Source: Henricia sp. BOLD:AAB3569 (lineage: Eukaryota > Echinodermata > Asteroidea > Spinulosida > Echinasteridae). Taken from it: a stretch of 64,000 nt of DNA. Below the pieces are notes generated by a model. That model did not search any database, had not been told where the DNA came from, and was given only the letters and a program-made list of their open reading frames with translations. How positions within the stretch are numbered: the first letter of the stretch is position 1; every line of letters starts with the position of its first letter. Positions 42,599 through 52,742 of this stretch are shown here, piece by piece. The position numbers and the translations under genes are program-made. The DNA is taken from the NCBI GenBank assembly GCA_037783545.1, contig JBBELK010000024.1:2356001-2420000 (forward strand), read 5' to 3'.

Positions 42599-44450
42599 AA
42601 TAATAATAATAATAATAAAAATAAGCATTTGTATCGCGCTATACAAAGATCAGAGCGCGTAACAATGAACGGGTGAAGACAAACAAATAACAAAACAATA
42701 GTCAACGGGAATCACTGGGTACATTATTCACAAAGGAAACCGAAATAAGAAAGTCTTGAGAGAACGCTTGAAGAGGGACAGCGACTCCGTTTCTCTCAGA
42801 TCGACTGACAACATGTTCCACAACCGAGGACCAGCAATGCTGAAGGAATTATCCACGGCTTTCCTCTTAGATCTTGGAATGGAAAGCCGGGTGCGATCTG
42901 AAGCTGAGCGGAGTCGCTGTCTCTGTGTGTTTGAAGTGTTGAAGTTAAGCAACTGTATGAGGTTAACTAAATATGATGGAGACTGATCATGAAGGCATTT
43001 ATATATGAAAGTGAGAATTTTAAAAATAATGCGTTGTCTAACAGGCAGCCAATGTAATTCCTTCAGCAGGTTAGCTGACGGATGGTCCCGTCCGCAGGCA
43101 AAGACGAGCCGCGCGGCTTTGTTCTGAAGACGCTGCAAGCGCTGCAAGTCAGATTCACGAGCGCCGAACAGAAGTGAATTAGCGTAGTCGAGGCGCGACA
43201 AGACAAGTGCTCTGACGGCGTGATGACAGGCTTATTTTGTTAGAAATCGCCGTATGCGCCAGAGATTACGCAGATGAAAATTAATAGACTTGCAAAGAAA
43301 AGCAATATGACACGACATGTTAAGTGTACCATCAAACATAACGCCTAAGTTCCGAACAGATTTGGAAACAGGAATAACCAAATCACCCAGTTTCAACTCA
43401 ATTGTAGAAAGAGATGATCAAACCCTACTGTTGGCAAACGCGATGAATTCGGTCTTGTCTTGGTTTAGTTGCAACATGTTTTGAGCCATCCATTTGTTCA
43501 CTGCGAGGACACAGGAGGACAACCGGTCAAGCACACGCTGACAATCACCCTCGACCTTCGGGTCGAATTCAGCATAAATCTGAATATCGTCAGCGTACGC
43601 ATGGAACAAAACATGGAAATCACGAATAATGGCCCCAACTGGTGTGGTGTACAATATAAATGCCTGTGGACCGATAATGGAACCCTGGGGCAGTGAGTAT
43701 GAGAGAGTTTGTTCCTTGGATAACTCTCCTTTAATTGAAACCCTAGTATTACGATTAGTGAGGTATGAACTAAACCAAGACTTGACTGAACCACGTAGCC
43801 TAAATTCAGTGTCAAATCTATGCAAAAGAATATGATGGTCGACGGTGTCGAAAGCGGCTGACATGTCAAGGAGGACCATGAGGACAGCTTTGTTGTTATC
43901 AAGGGACCCAAGAATGTCATTTTTGACTCTCAGAAGAGCAGTCTCCGTACTATGGTGTCGCTTATACGAAGACTGGTACTGGTCCCCAATACTGTTGCTG
44001 TCCACATGGTCCATGACTTGGCATAGGGCCGCCCTCTCAATGACCTTGGATAAAAATGGAATGTTGGCAACGGGTCGATAGCATTGCAAACTATTATGAT
44101 CAAGAGTGGTTTTCTTTAATACCGGTGTTATGATAGAATGTTTGAGACTTGATGGAAAGTTGCCTGTCGAGAGTGATACATTGACAATCTTTGTAATGAG
44201 CGGTAACAAGATTTGAACATTATCTTTTGCTAGCCAGGTTGGTATCGAGTCGAGGGAGCAGCTTTTGCGTGGAAAACGCATTATAATTTTCTCGACATCG
44301 TCACTGGTCAGGGGGTCAAATTCAAGCATGGCCGTGACTGTGTCAAAAGAAGCCGACTGACCATGACCACTGATTGCAGTGCTAGCTGGTTGCGGCTCAG
44401 TGAGGTGTGGACAGCTTGAACCAACATTCCAACGTATTTTCTCAACCTTT
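42599..44450 (-). pseudogene. L2/CR1-like LINE ORF2, 5' truncated and broken
   Basis: Reverse transcriptase is visible at 44329-43418: CYRPVANIPFLSKVIERA, LDMSAAFDTVDH (motif A), YSLPQGSIIGPQ (B), YADD (C). In-frame stops occur at about 43418 and 43237. The C-terminal part SRLDYANSLLFG through FLFRFPL follows at 43201-42728. The 3' UTR has a TTTGTATAGCGCGATA motif and ends in an ATT repeat (minus strand). The endonuclease is missing. The element abuts the SINE array at its 5' side. Confidence 0.85.
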
Positions 44451-44479
44451 CATTGGGATGAGAGATGAATCATATGGTC

Positions 44480-45175
44480 CTCATAGGGATTCAAACCTGA
44501 GACTTCTGACTCACCAGGCAGATGCTCTACCAGCTGAGCTATGAGGCACAGTGGTATACTCCCTCATGTTTTCCCCAAGACCTCTGACACACCAAGCAGA
44601 TGCTCTACCAGCTGAGCTATGAGGCACAGTGGTATACTCCCTCATGTTTTCCCCAAGACCTCTGACACACCAGGCAGATGCTCTACCAGCTGAGCTATGA
44701 GGCACAGTGGTATACTCCCTCATGTTTTCCTCAAGACCTCTGACATACCAGGCAGATGCTCTACCAGCTGAGCTATGAGGCACAGTGGTATACTCCCTCA
44801 TGTTTTCCCCAAGACCTCTGACATACCAGGCAGATGCTCTACCAGCTGAGCTATGAGGCACAGTGGTATACTCCCTCATGTTTTCCCCAAGTCATCGACA
44901 CACTGGGCAGATGCTCTACCAGCTGAGCTATGAGGCACAGTGGTATACTCCCTCATGTTTTCCCCAAGACATCTGACACACTGGGCAGATGCTCCACCAG
45001 CTGAGCTATGAGGCACAGTGGTATACTCCCTCATGTTTTCCTCAAGACCTCTGACACACCAGGCAGATGCTCTACCAGCTGAGCTATGAGGCACAGTGGT
45101 ATACTCCCTCATGTTTTCCCCATGACATCTGACACACGCTCTACCAGCTGAGCTATGAGGCACAGTGGTATACTC
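44480..45175 (-). repeat. Tandem array of a tRNA-SINE head, 9 units of about 78 bp
   Basis: Units begin (plus strand GCAGATGCTCTACCAGCTGA) at 44518, 44596, 44674, 44752, 44830, 44907, 44985 and 45063, with a shortened ninth near 45137. On the minus strand every unit holds TAGCTCAGCTGGTAGAGCAT, the Pol III A-box region. Only the last one (44490) also has the B box GGTTTGAATCC. Reading through gives a repeated SSAGRASAW peptide, which is not a gene. Confidence 0.9.
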
Positions 45176-45501
45176 AGTACTCAGGTTTTACCCAGTGTTG
45201 TATGGTTGCGCAAATGAACAAAGTAGCAAACATTTTATATTTGGCATGGTGCCTTATCGCCATTGAAATGAAATGACCTCACATTAATATTTGTATAAAG
45301 ACTTGCTGATTTTGTGATAAGGCTTAAATAAAACCTTTTCAGTTTATCATGAAATAACTGTGCAAATACCAAAAGCCTAGAAAGTTGAGGTCCTAAAGCA
45401 AAAACACCCAAGATATGTGTGTGTTATTCACAAATAAACAACATGAAACCCTTACAGTACGACGCCTTTCCTAAACAAAATTTTAAAAATATGTCTGGTA
45501 C

Positions 45502-45777
45502 CTGTAAGTCCAGACACACTTATGGGTGTGCTTCTCTGGTTTCCAGCCGCCACAACCAGTGTAAATGTGTAGTTACGACCAGGATCCAGTCCAGTCATTG
45601 TGTATGACGTGAGACCAGACTCCGGATTGATTATCGGTATGTTTACAGGAGGTCCGTTATCGAAGGAGGTTACCGCGAGCCTGTAAGATGTCAGAACACC
45701 GCCCCCTGGAGTCCACTGTAGACTGATTGATGCAGGAGCGGTAACGGTCACCATGAAGTTACTTGCTGGTCGGGGAA
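45502..45777 (-). CDS. FN3 domain 13 (B-type) exon
   Basis: 92 codons, phase 1-1, donor GTACCA. It starts PRPASNFMVTV, has LQWTPGGGVLTSY, corner LDPGRNYTF, GNQRSTP in the F-G region (compare GNQRSQP in domain 29) and ends SGLT. Confidence 0.89.
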
Positions 45778-46424
45778 CTAATTGAGAAAAAAAAACGGAA
45801 ATGTGTAATGTAAATTCAAATAAGTTATGCCCAGTATTTTTGTGGGTTTTTTTTTTCGTGGCTTATTAATAAATTCATTGGCAATGGGCAAGTTCATATT
45901 ATGTATTTCTTACTGGTTGCTTTCGGTGTTGGACAATAAACGTGTTCAAAAAAATAATTCGTTGGCAGAGTCGTTTGTAACAGAAAAACTCAACAGAAAT
46001 TTGTTTATGGCTCCTGTGCAAAACGAATAGAGAAACGCGTTGCCATGCATGTAGCGTGAACCGGTGTCGAAGACATGAGCGTGTCCGCACGGAAATTGAC
46101 GTCACACTCTGCCAGCAAATACCAAAAGCAGGTTTATGCAGGGAATTTAAATAACAATAATTTAAACATTTTGGGCTCTCCGAATTAATAATGTATTCAT
46201 TTCTCTGTAACACATTCAATGTAAAACCACCACAATTGCCACTGAGTGTCTCACTTATTACAGAATTTGTTCATGGTCTGTGTGGTAATTAATTGAAGAC
46301 CCGGTTTGTTTATGTGTACAGGTGAGCCGCTGGCAGCAACTTTCTGGCCAGATGTAGACGTGTCTCGATACACTGTGAGCGGCGCGCCATAGTGGGAAAT
46401 TTGAGTTAAATCGACTTAATTAAG

Positions 46425-46565
46425 TTAAAGGCACAGGCTCGTCAGCAATGCGCGCGCGCCAAAATTGTACCACGAAATACGCAGCTCCATAGCAAAGGCA
46501 TGGAGCTGCATATTTCGTGGCACAAATTTGGCGCACGTGCATTGCTGACAAGCCTCTGCCTTTAA
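46425..46565. mobile_element. TTAA-flanked palindromic MITE (family 1), copy 2
   Basis: 141 bp, TTAA at both ends, arms with AGGCTCGTCAGCAATGCGC. It is 11 bp longer in the centre (AGCTCCATAGCAAAGGCATGG) than the copy at 1216. Confidence 0.7.
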
Positions 46566-46716
46566 ATTGTCTCAAGACAGGTCAGACCAAACTTAAATTT
46601 TAGCCCCAAAATTGGCACTAAATGAAAATGCATCGTTAATACATGTGTACCACTTTAAGACTTGACTCGTGTCTAGAATTTAAGCAAATCACTTAAATTA
46701 AACATCTTCAACTTAC

Positions 46717-46983
46717 TGGTTCTTTGCGTTACACTGTCTTCTCTGTTGTTGGTGCTAGCAGCAAAAATCAGCGTAACTGTGATAGTATACTCCTCTCCAG
46801 GAGTCAAACCACCAAACGTCGCTGTTCGTTGATCTCTGTCTGTTGTCGGTACAGTCGGTACAGCTGGTACGATTCTTAGTGAAGTGTCTATATAGCCAGT
46901 GAGGGTGGTACCATCGCCCCATGCTATCTCAATGGACGTGCTTGAAAAGGATAGCACCACGGTTTCTGCTGCACTTAATGTAC
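46717..46983 (-). CDS. FN3 domain 12 (A-type) exon
   Basis: 89 codons, phase 1-1, donor GTAAGT. Features: SAAETVVLSF, IAWGDGTTLTGY, corner LTPGEEYTI, ending TQRT. This is a textbook A-type domain. Confidence 0.9.
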
Positions 46984-47369
46984 CTGTAAAATAATTATTG
47001 GATCATATACAATTGAAGTCAAAAGTATAAATACATGTACACCACTACCATCATCACCTAAAATGGTAAACAGGACTACCCGAACCATTGCAAGGTGGAC
47101 AAGCTATGTTTTAAGTACTGCATGCACGTGAGGAATTTCACAAAATCAAGAGTTTAGTAAAGACTGTTACAAAAAATGTGTAAGCACACCAGTTTCAACT
47201 GTGCTTTGTTCTTTTTTTGTAATGTGTTACCACAGCAATGGCACTGATACCTATTACCTTTATATGTTTTAGGAACGCAGGAAGGGAAGAAATGGAACAG
47301 AAAGAGATGGAGGGAAAGGTTGAAAATATGCAGGCAGGAAAAGGGATTATCTTGAAATATACTCAAAAA

Positions 47370-47600
47370 AAAAAACACACACACATTTTTGTAACTGCCG
47401 ATATCTTGCAAATTAGCCACCACGAAACAGCGAAATTTCACACCATTCATGTGAAGCATTGTAAATTTCATTTGCACCAATTGTCAAGGCTTGTGACCTT
47501 GTTGGGTCTGACAGACATATGCTACGTAACTTTTATGAAATTGAATTTAAAATGACAGATGACAGTATGTTTGTTTTTATTTGACAATCTCGGATATTAC
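47370..47600. repeat. Dispersed repeat shared with 42410-42598
   Basis: It has GCAAATTAGCCACCACGAAAC and CTGACAGACATATGCTACG. Its start also resembles sequence near 50830-50880 in inverse orientation (TTTCACACCATT). Confidence 0.45.
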
Positions 47601-47654
47601 ACACAAAAAGAAACATACATACAACACAATAAGTTTAATTGAGAGACAAAATAC

Positions 47655-47812
47655 AGGGGCCTGTTTTCACTATCACAACCAGAAACATGTTTCTGACGTA
47701 AGAGCAGAATGAACCAATGGCTAGCTTTGGTCGGCAGCAACCGAGGCCGTTCATTGGTTGAACTAGTAAGACGTCAGAAACATGTTTCTGATTATGTGTC
47801 GAGAAAACAGAG
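47655..47812. mobile_element. Palindromic MITE AGAAACATGTTTCTGACG
   Basis: CCAGAAACATGTTTCTGACGT on the left and ACGTCAGAAACATGTTTCTG on the right, with inverted ACCAATGG and CCATTGGT-like inner parts. It lies close to the domain 11 donor. Confidence 0.6.
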
Positions 47813-47861
47813 CACTGATGTGTGTTTCTTTTCTTTCTTATTTTCGAGTCTAGTATCCAAC

Positions 47862-48146
47862 CTGTAGTAGCAGTAGTTGATGCGAAATCGCTTGTTGATT
47901 CGCAGCCTTGGCCATCAGACACCGTCTGCACTAAGATCATATACGTTGTATCTGGGAATAACCCCATCACAGTGTACGATGACACAAACTGTCCGACTTC
48001 TCCGGATAAAACCATGGGACCATTGTTCAGGCTGTACCAGATTCTGTAACCGCTGAAGATATTGTTTAATCCGCTGTCGCTGATAGTGACACTGATTGTG
48101 GTTGCAGTCCTACTATGTAGCATCACTTGTCTTGGCGATAGTGGTT
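47862..48146 (-). CDS. FN3 domain 11 (B-type) exon
   Basis: 95 codons, phase 1-1. The conserved tryptophan is isoleucine (VTISDSGLNNI). The corner is LFPDTTYMI, a single cysteine sits in GQGCEST, and the end is TATT. The donor GTTGGA departs from the usual GTAAGT, which could make this a weaker splice site. Confidence 0.86.
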
Positions 48147-48750
48147 CTGAAGGTAATACAAGGAAAACAAAAATTACCAAGTCACTTTTCACAAAATCAA
48201 TCCCTACATATATTCTACAAATTTAAACACAGTAATAAAGAAAATGTACACATTTAAAATCCTACAGTTATACTAGACAATGACTGGGGTACACTTGTAT
48301 AGACATTGAGAAACTAACACCCATTTCATACAGTCGCGCCGAACTAAATTATCCCAGAAATTTGAATTAAGTTTGACAAATGAAACCATTTGAAGCGACT
48401 TGGTTCGCCAGAAGTTGACTGTTCCAGTCGGTCAGAACGACTGAAGAGCGACTTATTTTGGGCGTCGATCTTTTCACAACGTTGCATAAGGGCAAAACAA
48501 AACAGTAATTAACATTCAGTGTCCCCGACGCAAACTAAATCAATTTCTGAAAAATTAATCAAATAGTAAAAAACAAAAAAAAGATATCTTTTTCTTTTCA
48601 AACATCTTTGGCTTTAACAAATGCCACAAAATGTTTTGAATAGTCACTTGTCATGATAAATAGAAGCTTTGTTTTCAGCCTTTCTAAAGCAGAAATTTGT
48701 CAAACATGAGAGAATATTTCAGAAAATATCCCAATGACTTGGCAACTTAC
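48147..48750 (-). other. Intron without recognised element
   Basis: 604 bases between domains 10 and 11. A short stretch GTCGCGCCGAACTAA to AGTCGGTCAGAACGACTG may be an old hairpin, but no termini can be fixed. Confidence 0.4.
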
Positions 48751-49008
48751 TTGTTCTGACTGCTTTCATTTCTTGAGCCACTCCAGCTACAGACACTGAG
48801 ATGTTGTACTTCTGGCCGGGAACCAGGTTCATGAAATCAACAAGCCGAGGATCATTACGTTGAACATTTCGGACATCGGCCTGACCTCCGTTACTTGGGA
48901 TCAGCGTCAGAATGTAGGGATTAGTAGTACCAGACACTTCACCCCAAGTAACTTGGATTGAATCGGTCGTCACGTCACGGATGATGACTTCAGCTGGTTG
49001 AGCTGCGA
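48751..49008 (-). CDS. FN3 domain 10 (A-type) exon
   Basis: 86 codons, phase 1-1, donor GTAAGT. AAQPAEVIIRDV, VTWGEVSGTT, corner LVPGQKYNI, ending AVRT. Nearest visible relative within the window is domain 2. Confidence 0.9.
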
Positions 49009-49418
49009 CTGAAATTAATTGGATCGATAAAGCAATGTTAGTAAATGGGAAATGACACGCCAAAGTGGACAAGACGGTCAAAATTTAAAATTGATTGCAC
49101 AATTTTTTGTAACCACACAGCTATGGCGCAACAACATAAAGCAAGGTTAAGCGTCAGAGGTAAGTGCAACAATGGATGCTCTTTTCTTGGTTATTTTGCT
49201 GGTAATCACAAGGGCCACATGGGTCATGATAAATGACACCCAAAATGGTGGATTGAAGGCGTGACGTCAATCAATTCCAAAGCAATAAATTCCAAAAATC
49301 TTCTAGGAAAGTCTGCATTAATTATCCTTGGTACACTGGCTGAACACCGGTTTAAGAATTTAACGTTATGAGCTCTTAAAAACAGGGGGGGAAACAGAAA
49401 GAGGAAACAATAACTTAC

Positions 49419-49700
49419 TGGTTGAGAATGTTGCCCTAATCCGATCACTCTCTGTTCTATTAGGACTCGCTGTACGACTAACAAGCCTGAAGGCGTACTC
49501 AGTCTCTGGCAGTAAGTTGGACACAACCACGTCACGAGGATCACCCAATGCACTGAGGAATGGGGAAGCCGGTGTGCCATCGTCAGGCAGGTAGAAGATT
49601 TGGTAATGTTCAAACTCGCCGCCTGAGGGCACGGCCCATGTCAATCGTAAGGATGTAGACTGGGGACTTGAAAACGTAAGCATGTGTGGAGGTAGGGGAT
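49419..49700 (-). CDS. FN3 domain 9 (B-type) exon
   Basis: 94 codons, phase 1-1, donor GTAAGT. It begins PLPPHMLTFSS, carries LTWAVPSGGEF, corner LLPETEYAF and ends TFST plus a split codon. The bases after the exon read TAAGTG on the plus strand, fitting a TTAG acceptor. Confidence 0.88.
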
Positions 49701-49911
49701 CTAAGTGCAAAAAGAGATTTTAAAAATACTCAAACGTCAATAAAAAGAATAAATAACATATTGAAGCATTGGCCTTATTTGTTTATGCCAATCACCTGTC
49801 AACAAAATATAGCTATTTCGTGGAGATGTACGACTGATTGTGATCCATATGTCCTTAAGCAAGACAGTTTAGCTTAGTAGTGCTACAAACATCTTGATGC
49901 GGACTAGTTAC

Positions 49912-50319
49912 CCTGTTCACAATCGCCGTGTTTCCACGGAACAATCCACTAAACCTGGAGTAAAATTCCGTGCTAACTCTGACACGGCATGTTTCCACAG
50001 ATGGCAGAATATTGGTTTGTATAAGCCGATGCTACAAAAGCATGCAGTTGCTATCGGATGTCTGGAGAGTTGGCCCAGTGCAGTGGTTAAATACACCTTT
50101 TATTCGGTTTATTGTACTGGTGCATTTTCACAAAGCTGAAATGCCGAACTCACCCGGAAAGAACTACCTCTGGAGAAGGGTACGAGAATCGGATTTTAGG
50201 TGGCTATCGATTTTATTAAAAATCAGTATCTGGTGTGTTTCCAAAGACCCCTTTTCCAATTTTGTTTCTTCTAATCGACCCGGATTTTTAGGTTCTGTGG
50301 AAACACGCTGAATGTACAG
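49912..50319. mobile_element. Possible TIR element
   Basis: CTGTTCACAATCGCCGTGTTTCCAC on the left faces GTGGAAACACGCTGAATGTACAG on the right. The match is imperfect, and the target duplication is unclear. Confidence 0.4.
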
Positions 50320-50418
50320 AGTAGTATATATTTTGGTTAGAGCAAAAAGCAAAGTTTCTATGGACAATGTCAGTTAACCCCTTATTGACTACTTGGCATT
50401 GTAATGGGCACTCAATAC

Positions 50419-50745
50419 TATACACCAATCAAGTAACTAAGGTCTTCTCCCTGCATATCCGCCATAGCTGGGGGGCGTCCAGTGCATGGGCTGTGCATTT
50501 TGTGTTGCTGTTAGAACGAAAAGCGCTCATCCATTACATGCACGAACACGCCTCCTTCGCGTACACGCAACGCGCCCGCCTTTGCGTACACGCGACGCGC
50601 CCGCCTTCGCGCACACACAACCATACAAAGACGCGCAGCTTGTTCGAAGTAAAGCAACAGCAAAAACATACAGTTCATTCAGTGGAAGCCCCCCAGCTAT
50701 GGCGGATGTACAGGGAAGGAGACCTTATTACCAGATTGGTGTATA
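50419..50745. mobile_element. TIR element TATACACCAATC
   Basis: TATACACCAATC and GATTGGTGTATA form the tips. Further in, CCGCCATAGCTGGGGGGC pairs with the mirrored CCCCCCAGCTATGGCGG, so the arms are about 60-65 bp long. The inside is rich in CACGAACACGC-like direct repeats (ACGCAACGCGCCCGCC, ACGCGACGCGCCCGCC). Confidence 0.7.
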
Positions 50746-50973
50746 CCCAAAAAAGAAACCTAGACCTATTGTCATCTGAAATTGTATAAGATATTTGTAA
50801 AAGCCTAGACAATTGGTGAAGATGAAATTTCCAATGCTTCACATAAATGGTGTGAAATTTCGCTGCTTATTTGCAAAATAATAAAATAAAAAAATGCAAA
50901 TAGGCCTATATGTGTTGGAGTATACATTTAACCTAAATCCCCAAAACAAACTGGCACAAGGAACAAGACTTAC

Positions 50974-51246
50974 TCGTTCGTTGTTGAGTGCTAATGATGA
51001 ACTGTGAGGCAAAGTCAATATCGATATCATACAGTCTTCCAGGAAACAGGCCTATAAGGGTACGGTAGACGAGACCAGTGCGAGTGACGCTGTTAAAGGA
51101 AATGATTTGATTGGCTGACGGCCTGGTGTCCCCATCAGGGTAGATGTACAACAAGTAGAAATTGATGCCTGACTGGTGTTTCCATACGACGCTGATTGAA
51201 TTTGTTGTCCAATCTTGAATGATCACCTGGTTGTCTGGAACAGACA
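50974..51246 (-). CDS. FN3 domain 8 (A-type) exon
   Basis: 91 codons, phase 1-1, donor GTAAGT. Features: PDNQVIIQDW, VVWKHQSGINF, corner LFPGRLYDI, ending QQRT. DNxVII is shared with domain 16 (DNMIITRG). Confidence 0.88.
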
Positions 51247-51290
51247 CTATGGGACAAAAAACAAACAAACAGAGGTGTCAATATCAACTT

Positions 51291-51660
51291 TTATATAACG
51301 CCCAAGTAGATCCTTGTGATTTGATTGGACGATAGCAGGTCATGTGTCGTTCAATATTTAATCCATTTAATGCTCTGTCACTATTTGTGCAATTTTGTTC
51401 CATACGGCGTGCAATTTTGTTCCATTGCACGGTGCGCCCGTGCCCACTGTATTAATCCAGCGCATACGTGTATAACTATGTGCGTGTCGAATGTATGACG
51501 CGAGCGCGACTCTGGCCCTGACACAAACGTTTTACAACTCCCATGTACAAGCGACATGGCGGGTTTTATACTTTGTTGGACGATGAAATAAACTCGAAGG
51601 GTAAGCCTGAATAATTTGTAAAAAAAAGTAGGATGACAAGGATCTACTTGGCCGTCATAT
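51291..51660. mobile_element. TIR element TTATATAACGCCCAAGTAGATCC, copy 1
   Basis: The left end is intact and the right end GGATCTACTTGGCCGTCATAT is decayed. The inside shares GCGACATGGCGGGTTTT and GACGATGAAATAAACT with 56067-56442. It is followed directly by the hairpin MITE (51661-51800). Confidence 0.6.
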
Positions 51661-51812
51661 TCGTGCAATGGGAGGAATATTTTCATTGGGTGAAAGATGG
51701 AATGTGTTCCATTCAACTCAGCTTCGCTGAGTTGAATGGAACATTCCATCTTTCACCTCATGAAAATATTCCTCTCATTGCACTCATAAACATTCATTAT
51801 TTGTATACTATT
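51661..51812. mobile_element. Hairpin MITE (GGAATATTTTCATT family), copy 2; empty site
   Basis: GGAGGAATATTTTCATTGGG through CATGAAAATATTCCTC is a hairpin. Its right arm reads GAGTTGAATGGAAC at 51730-51743, the uninterrupted form of the site in which the 56501-60133 element sits. Confidence 0.65.
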
Positions 51813-51813
51813 A

Positions 51814-52075
51814 GACCTTTATCACAGTGCGGCCATCTTCCCTTTTTCACTATTAAAATGAATGTGACCAAAGTGAGTCTTGCAGGAAAGATAGTTTGGT
51901 TCCTTGTTTGAATTGTTCATAGTGTGCATGACATTGACACATGCATGACGCGGACAGGGATTTTCTCAAAACAACAACAGAACAATACACGCGCTTGTGT
52001 GGTCGTGCAGACGCACCGATCGTGCCGACACGTACTACGGGGAACAAGACAGATGTATGCACCGTGATAAAGGTC
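51814..52075. mobile_element. MITE with GACCTTTATCAC termini, copy 2
   Basis: GACCTTTATCACAGTGC at the left and GCACCGTGATAAAGGTC at the right are clear inverted ends. It is the partner of 1370-1657. Confidence 0.65.
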
Positions 52076-52266
52076 AATACTTCCAGAAATTCCATTATTT
52101 TACATAAATTTGGCTTAGGAATGAGGTCACATGTCAAATAGTCTTTGAATTTTGTGACCTTTGGCATCATTACCAAACCGAATTTATGCAAAACAGGATG
52201 CGTGTGCATAAAGGGCGCTTCAGGTATAAACAAAAAGCACAGCATCTGGACTTGCTAAGACATTAC

Positions 52267-52391
52267 CTGTGAGTGTGCTCTGAATGCAGGGGTTGTCACT
52301 GACACAGAACTCGCCTCCATTAATGTTGTTCGCTAGAGACTGAATGCTAACAACATACGGTGTATCGGGCATCAAGCCATAGATAGTGTAC
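52267..52391 (-). CDS. FN3 domain 7 (B-type), second of two exons
   Basis: 125 bases, phase 2 to phase 1. It reads YTIYGLMPDTPYVV and contains two cysteines six residues apart (EFCVSDNPC) near the F-G turn, then ends STLT plus a split codon. The cysteines may form a small disulfide loop (inference). The donor is GTAATG. Confidence 0.87.
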
Positions 52392-52742
52392 CTGCAGCAA
52401 CAAGATGCACCAAGATAAATAAATCATTCTTTTCATAGCATGTTTAAAAACAAAATTGTCAAACTGTCTGCCGAACTGTAGACCAAGACAGTTAAGAATT
52501 GTTCGCAGTTCCTTAGGGCGTACACAAACTAGAAATATATAAAGTGTTTATGCACAACAATGTAGCAAGACTTTATGACAATTCTGATGAATATCTCTTT
52601 TTGAGAGACATTTTGTATGCTATGCATACCAATAATATCAGTAGAATGAACAATGCTATTAGTACTATAGTAGTATCAATGACTGATAAATATTGCAATC
52701 GGCTAATAATATCTTGCAGAAAGTACCAATGCTATCAACACT

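Noticed and set aside
44511..45163. Two open frames encoding a repeated SSAGRASAW peptide
   Set aside because: They are translations of the 78-bp SINE-head array. The period is divisible by three, so the frame stays open by chance.
44480..45175. CRISPR-like look of regular repeats
   Set aside because: Repeats are directly adjacent without variable spacers, contain a Pol III A box and lie in an animal intron.
47238..47555. 105-residue ORF on the plus strand
   Set aside because: It overlaps a dispersed repeat shared with 42410-42598 and has no protein-like conservation visible.
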